A stretch of 64,000 nt of DNA from Paenibacillus sp. FSL H7-0331 (GTDB lineage: Bacteria > Bacillota > Bacilli > Paenibacillales > NBRC-103111). The position numbers and the translations under genes are program-made. Below are positions 1 to 8,411 of the stretch, in pieces. The DNA lies in NCBI RefSeq assembly GCF_001956045.1, contig NZ_MRTH01000003.1, positions 62,001 through 126,000 on the forward strand, written 5' to 3'. Numbering within the stretch: the first letter of the stretch is position 1; the number at the start of each line of letters is the position of its first letter. The notes under the pieces were generated by a model. That model was not told the DNA's origin, did no database searches, and saw only the letters and a list, made by a program, of their open reading frames with translations.

Positions 1-470
1 AGATGTGGGCTCAAGCGCTTCGGGGCAAGGCTCATTTGTTTCCAGCACCTGCGATTGCCGGTAGCGCTGAAAGCAAGGAAAGCTTTATGCAGGATCCGAG
101 CATACAGGAGATCATGTTGGAAATCCGCAAAATGGAAACGATTGTGTTCAGTATTGGCCACGCTGGTGAAGATTCCACCTTATTGGCGTTAAATCTGGTA
201 TCCGGTTTAACCTATGAGGAGTTAAGTGGAGCCTCTGTAGGAGAGATTCTGTTTCATTGCTATGACAAGCAGGGCAAGTTCTCCCTTCCACGCATCAGCG
301 AAAGGGTCGTAGGCACGTCGACGGAAGATTTGATGAATATTGAGTTGCGTATTTGTGTGGCGCAAGGCGCGCACAAGGTGCAAGCTATAAGTGGTGCTTT
401 GCAAGGAAAGCTGCTGAATGTGCTGATTACAACGGAAGAAACGGCATTGCAGGTACTTGAGCTCAAATAA
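1..470 (+). CDS. SorC-family sugar-binding transcriptional regulator, C-terminal part (5' end outside window)
   Basis: The frame is open to the left edge, so this is the last ~156 residues of a protein normally about 310-340 residues long; the N-terminal helix-turn-helix lies outside the window. What is visible is the SorC effector-binding domain: the PAPAIAGS strand near the start, the VGEILFHCYD segment, the SERVVGTS segment and the closing LQGKLLNVLITTEETA block are the usual family landmarks. Such regulators bind phosphorylated sugars and control an adjacent catabolic operon. The next gene, a phosphodiesterase 33 bases downstream on the same strand, is the likely partner. No sign of damage. 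Confidence 0.8.
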   Translation, partial: MWAQALRGKAHLFPAPAIAGSAESKESFMQDPSIQEIMLEIRKMETIVFSIGHAGEDSTLLALNLVSGLTYEELSGASVGEILFHCYDKQGKFSLPRISERVVGTSTEDLMNIELRICVAQGAHKVQAISGALQGKLLNVLITTEETALQVLELK

Positions 471-503
471 ATCCAATAAATTGATGTTTAAGGAGATATT
501 ATT

Positions 504-1232
504 GTGAAAATTAAAGGTGTTGCTCACCGGGGTTATCCGGTCAAGTATCCGGAAAATACACTATCCTCCTTTCAAGCTGCAGTTGATTTGTCTTTTACGC
601 ATCTGGAGCTTGACGTTCATTTAAGTAAAGACGGTATTCCAGTCCTTATGCATGATTATTCGATTGAGCGGATGACGGATGGTAAAGGCTTCATCCGTGA
701 TTACACTCTGGATGAACTCAAATATTTCCGCGTTAAGGAAGTAGAAACGATCCCGACCCTGGAGGAAGCATTGAACCTGCTTAAGGGCCAAATATCGATT
801 CTGGTTGAGCTGAAGCAATCTGGCGACCTATATCCGGGTCTGGAGGAAAAGACGCTGGAGGTTATACGCAAAACGGACACATTGGACCAGTGCAGAATCA
901 TTGGTTTCGATCACTTTTCCATCGCCAAGACGAGACAACTGAATAAAGATATAAGACTGGGTCTGTGCAGCAGCGGAAGTATGCCTTACGTGTTTCCGTT
1001 TATGGAAGAAATCGATTGTGACTTTTTGGGTGTGCAGCTTCGCTTCATGACACCGCAATATGCAGCCATGATGCAGGAGCGGGGCATCATTTCCGGGCCT
1101 TGGCCCGTAGATACATTAGCCGATATGGAGCTTATCGCCGCCAAATATCCAACGGATCTGATCACGACGAATGAGCTGGAGCGTTGGGCCGAATTTTATC
1201 GCAACCATCCCAAGCTGCATGTAGGTGTATAG
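504..1232 (+). CDS. Cytoplasmic glycerophosphodiester phosphodiesterase (GDPD)
   Basis: 242 residues, GTG start chosen because AAGGAG lies 8 bases before it. Hydrolyses glycerophosphodiesters to glycerol 3-phosphate plus an alcohol (family knowledge). The GDPD signature is complete: AHRG with catalytic His8-Arg9, PENT at 16-19, ELDV with metal ligands Glu35 and Asp37, MHD with catalytic His50, and a further ligand in LVELK. No signal peptide, so it acts inside the cell, like UgpQ, on imported substrate. It follows the SorC regulator and ends at a terminator shared with the opposing propeller gene. A second, only distantly similar GDPD lies at 11640, in the transporter operon. Confidence 0.9.
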   Translation: MKIKGVAHRGYPVKYPENTLSSFQAAVDLSFTHLELDVHLSKDGIPVLMHDYSIERMTDGKGFIRDYTLDELKYFRVKEVETIPTLEEALNLLKGQISILVELKQSGDLYPGLEEKTLEVIRKTDTLDQCRIIGFDHFSIAKTRQLNKDIRLGLCSSGSMPYVFPFMEEIDCDFLGVQLRFMTPQYAAMMQERGIISGPWPVDTLADMELIAAKYPTDLITTNELERWAEFYRNHPKLHVGV

Positions 1233-1264
1233 CACTTTCTTCTACTTTATGTTCATATAATAGA

Positions 1265-1306
1265 AAAAACGGAACAACAAGCTTTTGCTTGCGGTTCCGT
1301 TTTTAT
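1265..1306. terminator. Bidirectional rho-independent terminator
   Basis: AAAAACGGAAC (1265-1275) pairs with GTTCCGTTTTT (1294-1304), with an inner CAAGC-TTTT-GCTTG stem. A-rich and T-rich flanks let it work in both directions, between the convergent phosphodiesterase and propeller genes. Confidence 0.85.
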
Positions 1307-1324
1307 TTGTAAGTCAGGTATGAA

Positions 1325-3175
1325 TCAGGTTCCTGTTACAAGAACATCTTTGTAAAAGATGTTGGCGTGCTTTTTTGTATCCGTCGACGATCGATACGAA
1401 CCAAATCCGAAGCATAACCGAACGGTTGTGCCGACAACCTGGATGGACATGCCCTCCGGTTCTCTGAATAGCAAGGAGCTTCCTGCATTCGTCAATTGTC
1501 GATCCACCTGTAAACCTGTATTTAAGTTCACTGTCGTAATATAGGTGTTACCGGTAGGGTTCGTGGCTGTATCGTAGGCAGTTCCATCCAGTAAATAAAG
1601 ATAACTTCCATAAGAGGCAAACCCCTGAAAAGTGCCTAATCCTGTCGGTTGATCCACGGTTGCGAGCGGTGTAAAGGTACCTCCTTTAAGCTGGGCCAGA
1701 TTAAACGTACTATAATGGAATGCACGGCTTCCCACAACACCTGTTCGGTAGCGCATCGTCAGCAGACCGTTCGTCATATCGATATTGACAGTTGTCCGGT
1801 CTGCTCCCACTATCGGGGCGTACTTGGTAATGGATGAGTCCGTATTGACCAGAACCTGATTATTCACAAAAGGGAATCTGGCTAATTGAGTGCCATAACC
1901 ATTTCCATCTGATCCATCGTTAACAGCATCCACCTCCGTCCACAAATAGGCGGTTGTACCGACAGGCTCCACACCAATGGAAACCCCGTGTCCAAAACCT
2001 ATCAAATACATTTTTCCGAGTATGGTACCGGTTGAGCTGAGCTTCGTAACTGTTAAATCTCCTTTGAGCGCTCTCTCTGCGCTGCTGTAGGTCCTGGTTT
2101 CCGTCCCTAATTGCTGACCTGCATTTGTAACCTGTACCATGTAAATATGATCATTCGTATTATCTATTGCAAAGCCTTGCTGCAGCGTGGGGTCTGCCAG
2201 CACTTTACCCGTAAGCAGGGGCTCCGCCGGATCGGATAAATCAAACATGTTGGATACAAAAGCGTCCTTGTAAAAGATATTGGAATTCTTGCCGGTATCC
2301 GTCGATGATTTATAGGATGCAAAACCGAAGGATAATCGGACATCTGTACCTGCAGTCTGAATCGACATGCCATGCGGCTCTCTGAATAGAAGTGAGCTGC
2401 CTGCATTCGTCAATGACCGATCCACTTGAGCGCCCGAATTAAAATCCACCGTCGTTATATACGTGTTACCGGTAGGGTTGGTGGACGAATTGTAGGCATT
2501 CCCATCCAGTACATATAGATAGCTGCCGTAAGATACAAAGCCTTTAAAGGAACCTAAAGTCGACGGTTGATCTACTGTAGCGAGCGGTGTAAAGGTACCC
2601 GTCTTGAATTTGGCCAGGTCATAAACGCTGAAATGGAACGAGCGGCTTCCGACAACGCCTGTACGGTAACGCACGGTCAACAGGCCGTTAGCCATATCTA
2701 CATTGACTGTCGTCCGATCAGCACCTGCCACTGGCGAGTATTTAGTAATCGATGAATCGGTATGGACCAATACCTGATTATTCACAAATGCGAATCTGGC
2801 TAACTGAGTGCCATAGCTATTTGCATCGGTTGAATCATCCTGGAAAGCATCGACATCGGTCCACAAATAGGTAGTCGTGCCAACTGGCTCCGCCCCGATC
2901 GAAAGCCCGTGTCCAAACCCCATCAAATACATTTTCCCCAATGCGGTTCCAGTCGTACTGAGCTTCGTAACCGTTAAATCCCCATTAAGGGCTCTCTCTG
3001 CAGCCGTGTAGGTTCGGGTTTCCGTTCCTAATTGTTGTCCTCCAGCTGTAACCTGCACCACGTAGATACAATTATTCGTATTATCGAACGCAAAGGATTG
3101 CTGTACCGTGTTGTCCGTCAGTGCCTTGCTTGTAAACAAGGGTTCTGCGGCGTCTGATAAATCGAACTTATCTGG
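1325..3175 (-). repeat. Intragenic tandem duplication of a ~0.92-kb propeller module
   Basis: The two halves of the propeller gene (about 1325-2254 and 2255-3175) are clearly alike at DNA level as well as protein level. For example, the strings around 1541 and 2461 (gtgttaccggtagggtt) and around 1730 and 2650 recur about 920 bases apart. The copies have diverged at many third positions, so the duplication is not very recent. Confidence 0.8.
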
Positions 3176-3343
3176 AACTGAAGCTTGTGCAATACCTTCT
3201 CCGATGGTTAATAGAGAAAACGACAACATCATTACTACAAGAAAAATCGAAAGAACCTGCAATAGTCTCTTGCCAATAAAACGATGCTTCCTTGACACCT
3301 CGGTTACCGTCGATTGTTCTGTTCGTACACATGAAATTTTCAT
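1325..3343 (-). CDS. Membrane-anchored or secreted protein with two TagC-like beta-propeller copies
   Basis: 672 residues; ATG preceded by AGGAGG. Residues 1-27 are polar and basic, 28-50 form one hydrophobic segment (signal peptide or anchor, possible cleavage after AQA at 54). The rest is two tandem ~300-residue copies (about 57-360 and 361-672). Each opens with FDLSD.AEPL, then QSFAFDNTN/QGFAIDNTN, GFGHG.SIG.EPVGTT, YLWT.VDA, GTQLARF.FVNNQVLV, LATVDQP, GNTYITTV, and closes with LLFREP.GMSIQ and NIFYKD. I recognise this as the phage P68 receptor-binding-protein/TagC-like propeller family, often labelled teichoic-acid biosynthesis protein C; the family name is from memory. Members are thought to bind or act on wall teichoic acid or related glycans. 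It stands between a phosphodiesterase and a DeoR-controlled operon. Enzymatic activity cannot be read from the sequence. Confidence 0.7.
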   Translation of the reverse strand: MKISCVRTEQSTVTEVSRKHRFIGKRLLQVLSIFLVVMMLSFSLLTIGEGIAQASVPDKFDLSDAAEPLFTSKALTDNTVQQSFAFDNTNNCIYVVQVTAGGQQLGTETRTYTAAERALNGDLTVTKLSTTGTALGKMYLMGFGHGLSIGAEPVGTTTYLWTDVDAFQDDSTDANSYGTQLARFAFVNNQVLVHTDSSITKYSPVAGADRTTVNVDMANGLLTVRYRTGVVGSRSFHFSVYDLAKFKTGTFTPLATVDQPSTLGSFKGFVSYGSYLYVLDGNAYNSSTNPTGNTYITTVDFNSGAQVDRSLTNAGSSLLFREPHGMSIQTAGTDVRLSFGFASYKSSTDTGKNSNIFYKDAFVSNMFDLSDPAEPLLTGKVLADPTLQQGFAIDNTNDHIYMVQVTNAGQQLGTETRTYSSAERALKGDLTVTKLSSTGTILGKMYLIGFGHGVSIGVEPVGTTAYLWTEVDAVNDGSDGNGYGTQLARFPFVNNQVLVNTDSSITKYAPIVGADRTTVNIDMTNGLLTMRYRTGVVGSRAFHYSTFNLAQLKGGTFTPLATVDQPTGLGTFQGFASYGSYLYLLDGTAYDTATNPTGNTYITTVNLNTGLQVDRQLTNAGSSLLFREPEGMSIQVVGTTVRLCFGFGSYRSSTDTKKHANIFYKDVLVTGT

Positions 3344-3381
3344 TTTGGCCTCCTAACAATTTTGGTTTTCAATTCCTAACT

Positions 3382-3395
3382 TGTAAGCATTTTCA
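3382..3395. promoter_or_regulatory. Candidate cre site (CcpA-like)
   Basis: TGTAAGCATTTTCA matches the Bacillus cre pattern TGWAANCGNTNWCA at all but one defined position (CA in place of CG). It lies about 40 bases upstream of the propeller gene start, where carbon-catabolite control would be expected. A single mismatched hit in AT-rich DNA can be chance. Confidence 0.35.
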
Positions 3396-3439
3396 TTCTA
3401 CTTCAAACCACAAAAGATGTCCAATCAATTGTTTGCATG

Positions 3440-3453
3440 TGGACATATGTCCA
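3440..3453. promoter_or_regulatory. Perfect 14-bp palindrome, candidate operator in the divergent regulatory region
   Basis: TGGACATATGTCCA is a perfect palindrome in the 270-base gap between the propeller gene (minus) and the DeoR regulator (plus). The related half GATGTCCA occurs about 26 bases to its left and CGGACATG about 90 to its right. It is well placed to be an operator for the DeoR-type protein or another local regulator. The gap otherwise holds only AT-rich promoter-like DNA and the candidate cre site. Confidence 0.45.
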
Positions 3454-3618
3454 AATTTACTAAACATTAATTTATTTCAATTGTTGCGGCATTGCCCTTC
3501 ATTCAAAGATGAAGTAAAATGATTAACAATGGAGTCTGTAAAACGGACATGAAAACTAACAAAGTAAAGATTCTTTGATGGGATATCACAATAATAAGCA
3601 TAGGGTAAGGTGGTAAAT

Positions 3619-4413
3619 GTGGAAAACAATACATCCAGGAGAGTGGAGACCTTAGCGGGTAATGATCGAAAAAAAGAAATTGTGAATCTGCTGGAAGAAT
3701 TGGGTGTAGTCCGCGTATCTGATATGAGCAAAAGATTCGGAGTTACGGAGGAAACGATTCGCCGTGATCTTGAACGGCTTGAGAATGAAGGGTCACTGCT
3801 TCGAACACATGGCGGCGCTGTGCTTAACCGTAAAGAAGGCCCGGAGCTCCCTGTACTGCAGCGGGAATTGGTGCAAGCGGAAGAAAAAAGATCCATAGGC
3901 GAGTACGCGGCATCCTTGGTTAAGGACGGGGAAGTGATAGCCCTTGATGCCAGTACGACCTGCCTGCAAATGGCCAAATATTTTCCTAACAAAGAGATTA
4001 CTGTCATCACCTACTCCATCCCCATAGCTTATGAGCTGATCAAAAAAACAAATATCCAAATATTTTTGATTGGTGGTTATCTGGATAGGCATTCATTAGG
4101 CAATACCGGTACTCCAGCCGAGAAAATGTTGGAAGGATACCATGTGGACAAGTTCTTTTTCTCTTGCCAAGGCTTTGATTTGCAAAGAGGGATCAGCGAG
4201 CCATATGAAGCACATGTACAATTAAAAAAAAGCATCGTCTCCATTTCGGACCAGCTGATTTTATTAGCAGACAGCAGTAAGTTTCAAAGAAAATCCTTAG
4301 TCCGATTAATAGGGCTGGAGGAAGTAAGCATGCTTGTAACCGACAATCATATGCCAGTAGAAGCCTTGCAAGAAATGGATTCAAGTGACATCAATGTCGT
4401 AGTAGTCAGCTGA
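3619..4413 (+). CDS. DeoR/GlpR-family transcriptional regulator
   Basis: 264 residues from the GTG at 3619, chosen because AAGGTGG ends 5 bases before it; a GTG at 3610 would add three residues but has no ribosome binding site. The N-terminal winged helix is seen in VSDMSKRFGVTEETIRRDLERLENEG followed by LLRTHGGAV, the DeoR signature in two parts. The remainder is the DeoRC effector domain, with GEVIALDASTTCLQMA and the closing ILLADSSKF block that binds a phosphorylated sugar or polyol. It stands alone with its own terminator, just before the epimerase-kinase-dehydrogenase-transporter operon, and probably represses that operon and perhaps the divergent propeller gene. Confidence 0.88.
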   Translation: MENNTSRRVETLAGNDRKKEIVNLLEELGVVRVSDMSKRFGVTEETIRRDLERLENEGSLLRTHGGAVLNRKEGPELPVLQRELVQAEEKRSIGEYAASLVKDGEVIALDASTTCLQMAKYFPNKEITVITYSIPIAYELIKKTNIQIFLIGGYLDRHSLGNTGTPAEKMLEGYHVDKFFFSCQGFDLQRGISEPYEAHVQLKKSIVSISDQLILLADSSKFQRKSLVRLIGLEEVSMLVTDNHMPVEALQEMDSSDINVVVVS

Positions 4414-4441
4414 ACATCGCCTCCTTCCTATAATTCTGTAT

Positions 4442-4476
4442 AAAAAAGAAACCAATCTGTGATTGGTTTCTTTTTT
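4442..4476 (+). terminator. Rho-independent terminator after the DeoR regulator
   Basis: GAAACCAATC (4448-4457) pairs perfectly with GATTGGTTTC (4461-4470), loop TGT, flanked by six A and six T. Strong bidirectional-looking hairpin. Confidence 0.92.
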
Positions 4477-4489
4477 GGTAAAATATATG

Positions 4490-4518
4490 TTGAAAACAAA
4501 TAATATATAGTATATAAT
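4490..4518 (+). promoter_or_regulatory. Strong sigma-A promoter of the polyol/transporter operon
   Basis: TTGAAA at 4490-4495 and TATAAT at 4513-4518 are separated by exactly 17 bases, which is near consensus. Transcription would start near 4525, leaving a leader of about 77 bases before the epimerase gene. An imperfect TCTTC/GAAGA inverted repeat at about 4518-4544 overlaps the expected start and could be an operator, but it is weak. Confidence 0.8.
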
Positions 4519-4601
4519 CTTCCTATTGAGTTGATTTCGAAGAATAAATTGTTGGAATGAATAGTTACGTGCTTTGAAACAGACAAAATGGGGTGTGGAC
4601 G

Positions 4602-5264
4602 ATGGCAATGATAGGACCCTCATTAATGTGTGCAGATTTGGGTCGTTTAATAGAATCTGTGCAAATTTTGAACCAAGGGAATGTTGATTTTTTTCATTTT
4701 GATATTATGGATGGAAGCTTTGTTCCTAATTTTAGCATGGGACCCGATATGCTGAAGACACTGCGTCCGCATACAAGCAAACCGTTTGATGTGCATCTGA
4801 TGGTTGAAGAACCGGAACGATTTATAGACATGTTTGCAGATGCGGGGGCCAATATGATCTCAGTCCATGCAGAGTCCAAAATCCATTTGCAAAGAGTGCT
4901 TCAATCCATTCGCGATCGAAATCTCCAAGCGGGTATAGCCCTTAACCCATCAACTCCCCTCTGTATATTGGATTATGTGATGGATACTGTAGATTATGTT
5001 TGTTTAATGACCGTTAATCCGGGATTTGCAGGCCAGAAATTTATTCCAAGTACGCTTGGAAAAATAGCCGATTTGAGACAAAAAATTAATGCCTCCAATA
5101 TGGATATATCGATTCAGGTTGATGGAAATATCAGCTTAGCTGCGATTCCGCAGGTTATGGAAAAGGGAGCTGACATGCTCGTATGCGGAACATCAAGTTT
5201 ATTCATGCGGGGTGTGAGATTGGAGCAAGCGGTCGCCGATTTGAGGGAGTATTGCCATAAATAG
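4602..5264 (+). CDS. Ribulose-phosphate 3-epimerase family (pentulose or hexulose phosphate epimerase)
   Basis: 220 residues from the ATG at 4602, behind GGGGTG; a GTG nine bases earlier is possible but overlaps that site. TIM barrel with the family motifs: SLMCADLGRL at the N terminus, HFDIMDGSFVPNF with metal-binding His and Asp, DVHLMVEEPE, ISVHAE, LMTVNPGFAGQKF for phosphate and metal binding, QVDGNI, and GADMLVCGTSSLF for phosphate. It interconverts ribulose 5-phosphate and xylulose 5-phosphate, or, as in allulose-6-phosphate epimerases, a hexulose phosphate. As first gene of a catabolic operon it is probably a specialised copy rather than the housekeeping enzyme. Confidence 0.85.
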   Translation: MAMIGPSLMCADLGRLIESVQILNQGNVDFFHFDIMDGSFVPNFSMGPDMLKTLRPHTSKPFDVHLMVEEPERFIDMFADAGANMISVHAESKIHLQRVLQSIRDRNLQAGIALNPSTPLCILDYVMDTVDYVCLMTVNPGFAGQKFIPSTLGKIADLRQKINASNMDISIQVDGNISLAAIPQVMEKGADMLVCGTSSLFMRGVRLEQAVADLREYCHK

Positions 5265-5296
5265 CCGTTCAGATCTATAGGGAAAGGAAGTGTGAG

Positions 5297-6241
5297 GTGA
5301 CGATTACTGTAGTGGGAAGCATCAATATGGATATTGTAGCTCTAACCGATCATTATCCTTGTCACGGAGACACGATATTCGGGAATGAAATCCGGTTTTC
5401 TCCTGGTGGAAAAGGAGCCAATCAAGCAACGGCCTGCGCCAAATTGGGGAAAGAGGCCGTAATCGTAGGGTGCGTTGGAAGAGACCCGTTCGGTGACCGC
5501 TTGATTGAAACTATGCACGGAAACCATGTAAATGTAAGCTTTATCAAAAGGTCTGTATCCAGGCGTACCGGGACAGTGCTCGTAACCGTTGATGAGTCCG
5601 CAGAGAATACAATGCTTGTTGTAAGAGGCGCCAATGGGGAGTTAGATGCTGGAGACGTTGAGAGCTGCAGTGAACTGATTAAAAAGAGCAAGGTGCTGCT
5701 TGTACAATTGGAAATTCCTGAAGAAACTGCGATTTATGCAATGGCTAAAGCCCGCGAGTACGGGGTGACCGTTATTTTGGATCCTGCACCTGCAGAGGGT
5801 ATTCATTTGAATGTTTTGAAATTTGCCGATATCCTTATTCCAAATCGACAGGAAGCCAAATTTATAACAGGTATTGATGTGATAGACATCCAATCCGCGC
5901 TTGCAGCGGCAAGGTTTTTGGAACAAAGGGCAGGCGTGACAAGATCCATTATCAAAATGGCTGAGCTGGGATCTCTTGTATATACAAAAGGGCTGTGGGA
6001 GTATGTGGAGGCCATCAAGGTTCATCCCGTTGATACCGTGGCAGCGGGAGATGCGTTTGCAGGTGCGTTGGCTTGTGCGATTGCTGACGGTGAAGCCTTG
6101 GGCAGCGCTGCGAGGTTTGCAACGATTGTAAGCGCTTTAAAGGTAACGAAATTAGACGCTCAGGACGGTATTCCAACGATGGACGAAGTCAATGAATTTT
6201 GCGCTTCAAGAAATCTGAGACATTACCTGAGTCATTCGTAA
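5297..6241 (+). CDS. PfkB-family carbohydrate kinase (ribokinase-like)
   Basis: 314 residues, GTG start with AAGGAAG six bases before. N-terminal signature GSINMDIVA, glycine-rich GGKGANQATACAKLG (substrate binding), and the C-terminal anion-hole block VDTVAAGDAFAGALA with the catalytic Asp of AAGD. Length and motif spelling fit ribokinase/fructokinase types that phosphorylate a free sugar with ATP. Within the operon it probably phosphorylates the ketose formed by the polyol dehydrogenase next to it, giving the substrate of the epimerase. The exact sugar cannot be told from sequence. Confidence 0.85.
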   Translation: MTITVVGSINMDIVALTDHYPCHGDTIFGNEIRFSPGGKGANQATACAKLGKEAVIVGCVGRDPFGDRLIETMHGNHVNVSFIKRSVSRRTGTVLVTVDESAENTMLVVRGANGELDAGDVESCSELIKKSKVLLVQLEIPEETAIYAMAKAREYGVTVILDPAPAEGIHLNVLKFADILIPNRQEAKFITGIDVIDIQSALAAARFLEQRAGVTRSIIKMAELGSLVYTKGLWEYVEAIKVHPVDTVAAGDAFAGALACAIADGEALGSAARFATIVSALKVTKLDAQDGIPTMDEVNEFCASRNLRHYLSHS

Positions 6242-6255
6242 GAAGGAGTAGGAAC

Positions 6256-7329
6256 ATGAATATGAGTGAAGCGATGATGAGAGCCGCAGTTTTGGAAAAA
6301 CCGTTATCCATAGCGGTTCAAACCGTACAAAGACCTGTTCCAGGTCCGAATGATGCATTAATAAAGGTTCATTGCATTGGTGTTTGTGGCTCAGATATTC
6401 ATTATTATGAGCATGGAAAAATTGGAAGATATGTCGTGGATAGCCCGATTGTTTTAGGTCATGAGCTTGCAGGTGAAGTTATTCAGGTCGGTGATCAGGT
6501 GACCAATGTCACTGTAGGTGATCGGGTAGCTGTTGAACCGTGCGTTACGTGCGGCCGCTGCAATTTTTGCAAGTCAGGGCGGTACAATCTATGTCCAGAT
6601 GTTGTTTTCATGGCTACACCTCCTGTGGACGGGGCTTGGTCTGAATACGTTGCCATTCGAAGTGATTTTTTGTTCAAGCTGCCAGAGGACATGAGTTATG
6701 AAGAAGGAGCTCTTTTGGAACCGCTATCTGTTGGCTTTCATGCGATGAGAAGGGGGAAGGTGGGCCCATCCGACCGTATGCTGATACTCGGATTAGGTCC
6801 AATTGGCTTACTGGCCATTCAAGCAGCGAAACTGTTCGGTGTTACCGAGATCATTGCGTCCGACGTTGTGCCGTTCCGACGCGAAATGGCACTTAAGCTT
6901 GGTGCAACAGCTGTAATCAATCCATTGCAGGACAACATCTCTGAGCAGCTTTCCCTACTCACTGGGGGGGATGGCATCGATGTCATCATCGAATCGTCAG
7001 GCAATAGCCAAGCGATCTCGGATACGATCCGATTGGTTAATCGCGGGGGGCGCATTGTATATATTGGCTTGCCGACAGTGGATCAAATTCCTATGGATAT
7101 GAACCTGTTAATTGATTCAGAATTAGATGTGTATGGTGTGTTCCGGTATGCCAACACGTACCCGGCAGCTATACAAGCGCTCAAGAATAGTGATATTGAC
7201 CTGCGTCAGTCCATTACCCACAAGTTTGCTCTTAGTGATATTCAGGAGGCTATCGATGTAGCAAGAATCCACAAGGATACAAGTATTAAGGTTATGATTT
7301 ATCCTGACAACGATAACGTAGAAAAGTAA
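6256..7329 (+). CDS. Zinc-dependent polyol dehydrogenase (sorbitol/xylitol/iditol dehydrogenase-like)
   Basis: 357 residues from the ATG at 6256, 14 bases after the kinase stop and preceded by AGAAGGAG. An upstream in-frame ATG overlaps the kinase gene and has no such site. Medium-chain dehydrogenase: catalytic zinc ligands in GVCGSDIHYYEHG and GHELAGEV, the four-cysteine structural zinc cluster CVTCGRCNFCKSGRYNLC, and the NAD-binding Rossmann segment LGLGPIGLLAIQ with an acidic residue soon after (ASDVVPF). The GSDIHYYEHGKIG stretch is characteristic of sorbitol and xylitol dehydrogenases. Expected reaction: polyol to ketose with NAD. Confidence 0.87.
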   Translation: MNMSEAMMRAAVLEKPLSIAVQTVQRPVPGPNDALIKVHCIGVCGSDIHYYEHGKIGRYVVDSPIVLGHELAGEVIQVGDQVTNVTVGDRVAVEPCVTCGRCNFCKSGRYNLCPDVVFMATPPVDGAWSEYVAIRSDFLFKLPEDMSYEEGALLEPLSVGFHAMRRGKVGPSDRMLILGLGPIGLLAIQAAKLFGVTEIIASDVVPFRREMALKLGATAVINPLQDNISEQLSLLTGGDGIDVIIESSGNSQAISDTIRLVNRGGRIVYIGLPTVDQIPMDMNLLIDSELDVYGVFRYANTYPAAIQALKNSDIDLRQSITHKFALSDIQEAIDVARIHKDTSIKVMIYPDNDNVEK

Positions 7330-7366
7330 TACTTTGAAAATTTTACTACTATGAGGAGGGGTCCAA

Positions 7367-8407
7367 TTGGCATCTATAGAATTTGTGAAGGTTACGAAAT
7401 CATTTGATAAGCACGATGTTATTAAAGACCTGGACTTGAAAATTGAAGATGGCAAATTTACCGTTCTGGTAGGTCCGTCTGGCTGCGGGAAAACGACACT
7501 TCTAAGAATGATTGCCGGAATTGACCCCCAGACATCCGGATCGGTGCTTATTAATGGCAAGGATGTAACGAAGATTGCACCTGGTCAAAGAGGAGTAGCC
7601 ATGGTGTTCCAAAACTATGCGATCTACCCTACGATGTCGGTGAGGGAGAACATTGAATTCGGCTTGAAAAATAACAAGGTGCCCAAAGAAGAGCGGACTC
7701 GTTTGGTGGAATCGATCAGCGCTACGGTGGGGTTGTCCGAATATCTGGATCGCAAGCCGTCTACATTATCTGGCGGTCAACGTCAGCGTGTCGCGCTGGC
7801 CCGGGCTATGGTCAAGGAGCCATCCGTGTTCCTGATGGATGAGCCGTTGTCCAATCTGGACGCCAAACTCAGGGTGCAGATGCGCATTGAACTCATTGAG
7901 CTGCATAAGAAGCTTGGCACTACTTTTGTGTATGTGACTCATGATCAGGTAGAAGCGATGTCTATGGCCGATACGATCGTCTTGATGAATAAAGGACTTA
8001 TTCAACAGGAAGCACCACCGGATATTATGTATCGCAAGCCGAGCAACAGGTTTGCTGCGGAGTTCATCGGAGTTCCGCCCATGAATATTGACGACTTGGG
8101 TGTAGAAGACATCAGGTTCGGCTTTCGCCCGGAAAGCGCTGTTTTATCTAAAGAACCTGGGGGACAGCACTTTTCCATCCGTGGAGTCATTGCCACAAGG
8201 GAAATGCTCGGATCTGAAACGGTCTATCAAGTAAAATACAAAAACAGCTCTTACATGATTAAATGCATTGAGGATCATTTCACCGTGGACCAAGAGGTAT
8301 ATTTGGAAGTCGCAGCCAACAAAATATTTTTCTTTGGGGCAGATGGAAACCGTATTGGCGAGGAAGATGGGCGCTTCCATGAATACATAGAAGCATTGAG
8401 AGGTTGA
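7367..8407 (+). CDS. ABC transporter ATP-binding subunit (UgpC/MsmX-like)
   Basis: 346 residues, TTG start directly behind GAGGAGGGG. Walker A GPSGCGKTTLL, Q-loop VFQNYAIYP, signature LSGGQRQRVALARA, Walker B VFLMDEPLSNLD, and switch histidine in VYVTHDQVEA; then the C-terminal OB-fold/TOBE regulatory region from about 235. This is the CUT1 carbohydrate-importer ATPase. It is the only importer ATPase in the window, although three other CUT1-type permease pairs are present, so it or another MsmX homologue may serve them too. It is 4 bases upstream of the first permease. Confidence 0.92.
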   Translation: MASIEFVKVTKSFDKHDVIKDLDLKIEDGKFTVLVGPSGCGKTTLLRMIAGIDPQTSGSVLINGKDVTKIAPGQRGVAMVFQNYAIYPTMSVRENIEFGLKNNKVPKEERTRLVESISATVGLSEYLDRKPSTLSGGQRQRVALARAMVKEPSVFLMDEPLSNLDAKLRVQMRIELIELHKKLGTTFVYVTHDQVEAMSMADTIVLMNKGLIQQEAPPDIMYRKPSNRFAAEFIGVPPMNIDDLGVEDIRFGFRPESAVLSKEPGGQHFSIRGVIATREMLGSETVYQVKYKNSSYMIKCIEDHFTVDQEVYLEVAANKIFFFGADGNRIGEEDGRFHEYIEALRG

Positions 8408-8411
8408 TCGT

